Source of the DNA: Burkholderia metallica
GTDB lineage: Bacteria; Pseudomonadota; Gammaproteobacteria; Burkholderiales; Burkholderiaceae
Assembly (NCBI RefSeq): GCF_902832845.1
Contig: NZ_CADFDB010000013.1
Coordinates: forward strand, 1-64,000
Direction: 5' to 3'
Length of the DNA stretch: 64,000 nt
Each line of letters starts with the position of its first letter. Positions within the stretch are counted from its first letter, which is position 1. The notes under the pieces were generated by a model. The model ran no database searches. It was not told the origin of the DNA and saw nothing but the letters and a program-made list of their open reading frames with translations. Made by a program: the position numbers and the translations under genes. Below, one piece after another: positions 63,660 to 64,000 of the stretch.

Positions 63660-64000
63660 TCAGCAAGGCACCCGGCCGCCGTTCATCATGCACCAGCGCT
63701 GCGTGTCCTGTTGCGGGGGCGCATACGGCAGTCCGGTCCTCGGATCGATGTGATCGTACTGGCCCATCGGGTGTTGCGCCCTCCACGCGGCCTGGTCGGC
63801 ATACTGTTTCGCGATCGCGGCTTGCTCTCGTGCGAGGTCTGCCTTCTGCGCGTCGTCCATTTTCTTCGTCATGGTCACGAGCCGTGCGAATTTCGGATCG
63901 CGCACATCCTGCAGGGGCGGAAACGGGGGCGCAGGCGGCATGATGAGCACAGGGCCGGTGTATTTCGGAATCGGCAACCTGGATGGCCGGCCAAAGTTCG
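63660..64000 (-). CDS. Partial protein of unknown function
   Basis: The frame enters from the right edge and ends at 63660; 113 codons are visible. The visible part is proline-rich at first (PVLIMPPAPPFPPLQDVRDP), then a charged, probably helical region (MTKKMDDAQKADLAREQAAI) and a C-terminus with two cysteines (RWCMMNGGRVPC). A TTG at 63977 could start it but the frame is open beyond, so the true start is probably outside. The pattern suggests a small exported protein, but the signal peptide, if any, lies outside the window. Confidence 0.5.
   Translation of the reverse strand, partial: NFGRPSRLPIPKYTGPVLIMPPAPPFPPLQDVRDPKFARLVTMTKKMDDAQKADLAREQAAIAKQYADQAAWRAQHPMGQYDHIDPRTGLPYAPPQQDTQRWCMMNGGRVPC

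Overview
This window looks like part of a secondary replicon of a Burkholderia species, most likely of the cepacia complex. The reasons are the very high GC content, a DUF3331 gene (a family largely confined to Burkholderia), many AraC/TetR regulators and FAD enzymes, an RND efflux operon, and a pyrrolnitrin (prn) cluster. No tRNA, rRNA, CRISPR array, insertion sequence or phage gene was seen.

Layout. 0-5 kb: the start of an acyl-CoA dehydrogenase, an SDR/TetR divergent pair with a palindromic operator, a TPR protein and an esterase-like lipoprotein. 5-34.5 kb: an almost unbroken minus-strand catabolic island. Its left half holds acyl-CoA ligase, GMC alcohol dehydrogenase, aldehyde dehydrogenase, alpha/beta hydrolase and Baeyer-Villiger-type monooxygenase, with a divergent PucR-type regulator. 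This order fits ketone to ester to alcohol plus acid to acyl-CoA. Its middle holds a DUF1329/DUF1302/MMPL/YCF48 envelope set, a DadA-like oxidase, a RidA-like protein and a PhyH oxygenase. Its right half holds two paralogous sets of a Tat-exported flavin amine oxidase, a membrane-anchored dihaem cytochrome c and a multispanning membrane protein, which suggests periplasmic amine dehydrogenation with electrons passed to cytochrome c.

34.5-48 kb: an RND tripartite efflux operon flanked by its probable sensor kinase (upstream) and response regulator (downstream), then a DUF3331 gene and a translationally coupled pqiA-pqiA-pqiB-pqiC operon. The efflux and pqi operons share the same upstream array of CTCCATC direct repeats, with 11-bp and 22-bp spacing, so they probably form one regulon. 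48-55 kb: AraC regulators, a FadD-like ligase, an AhpD-like protein and a second two-component system.

55.5-63 kb: a rearranged pyrrolnitrin locus. prnB, prnC and prnD are intact, but prnA at its usual place is reduced to a 55-codon in-frame deletion relic whose stop still overlaps the prnB start. A complete, clearly different tryptophan-7-halogenase gene is transcribed divergently from the AT-rich promoter region and is followed by a LysE-type exporter. Each side of the divergent region carries a nearly identical lux-box-like dyad (CTG-N10-CAG) pointing toward its own gene. This suggests that quorum sensing drives both arms and that the second halogenase supplies the first step lost with prnA. 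The window ends with a TetR regulator and a partial secreted or cytoplasmic protein of unknown function.
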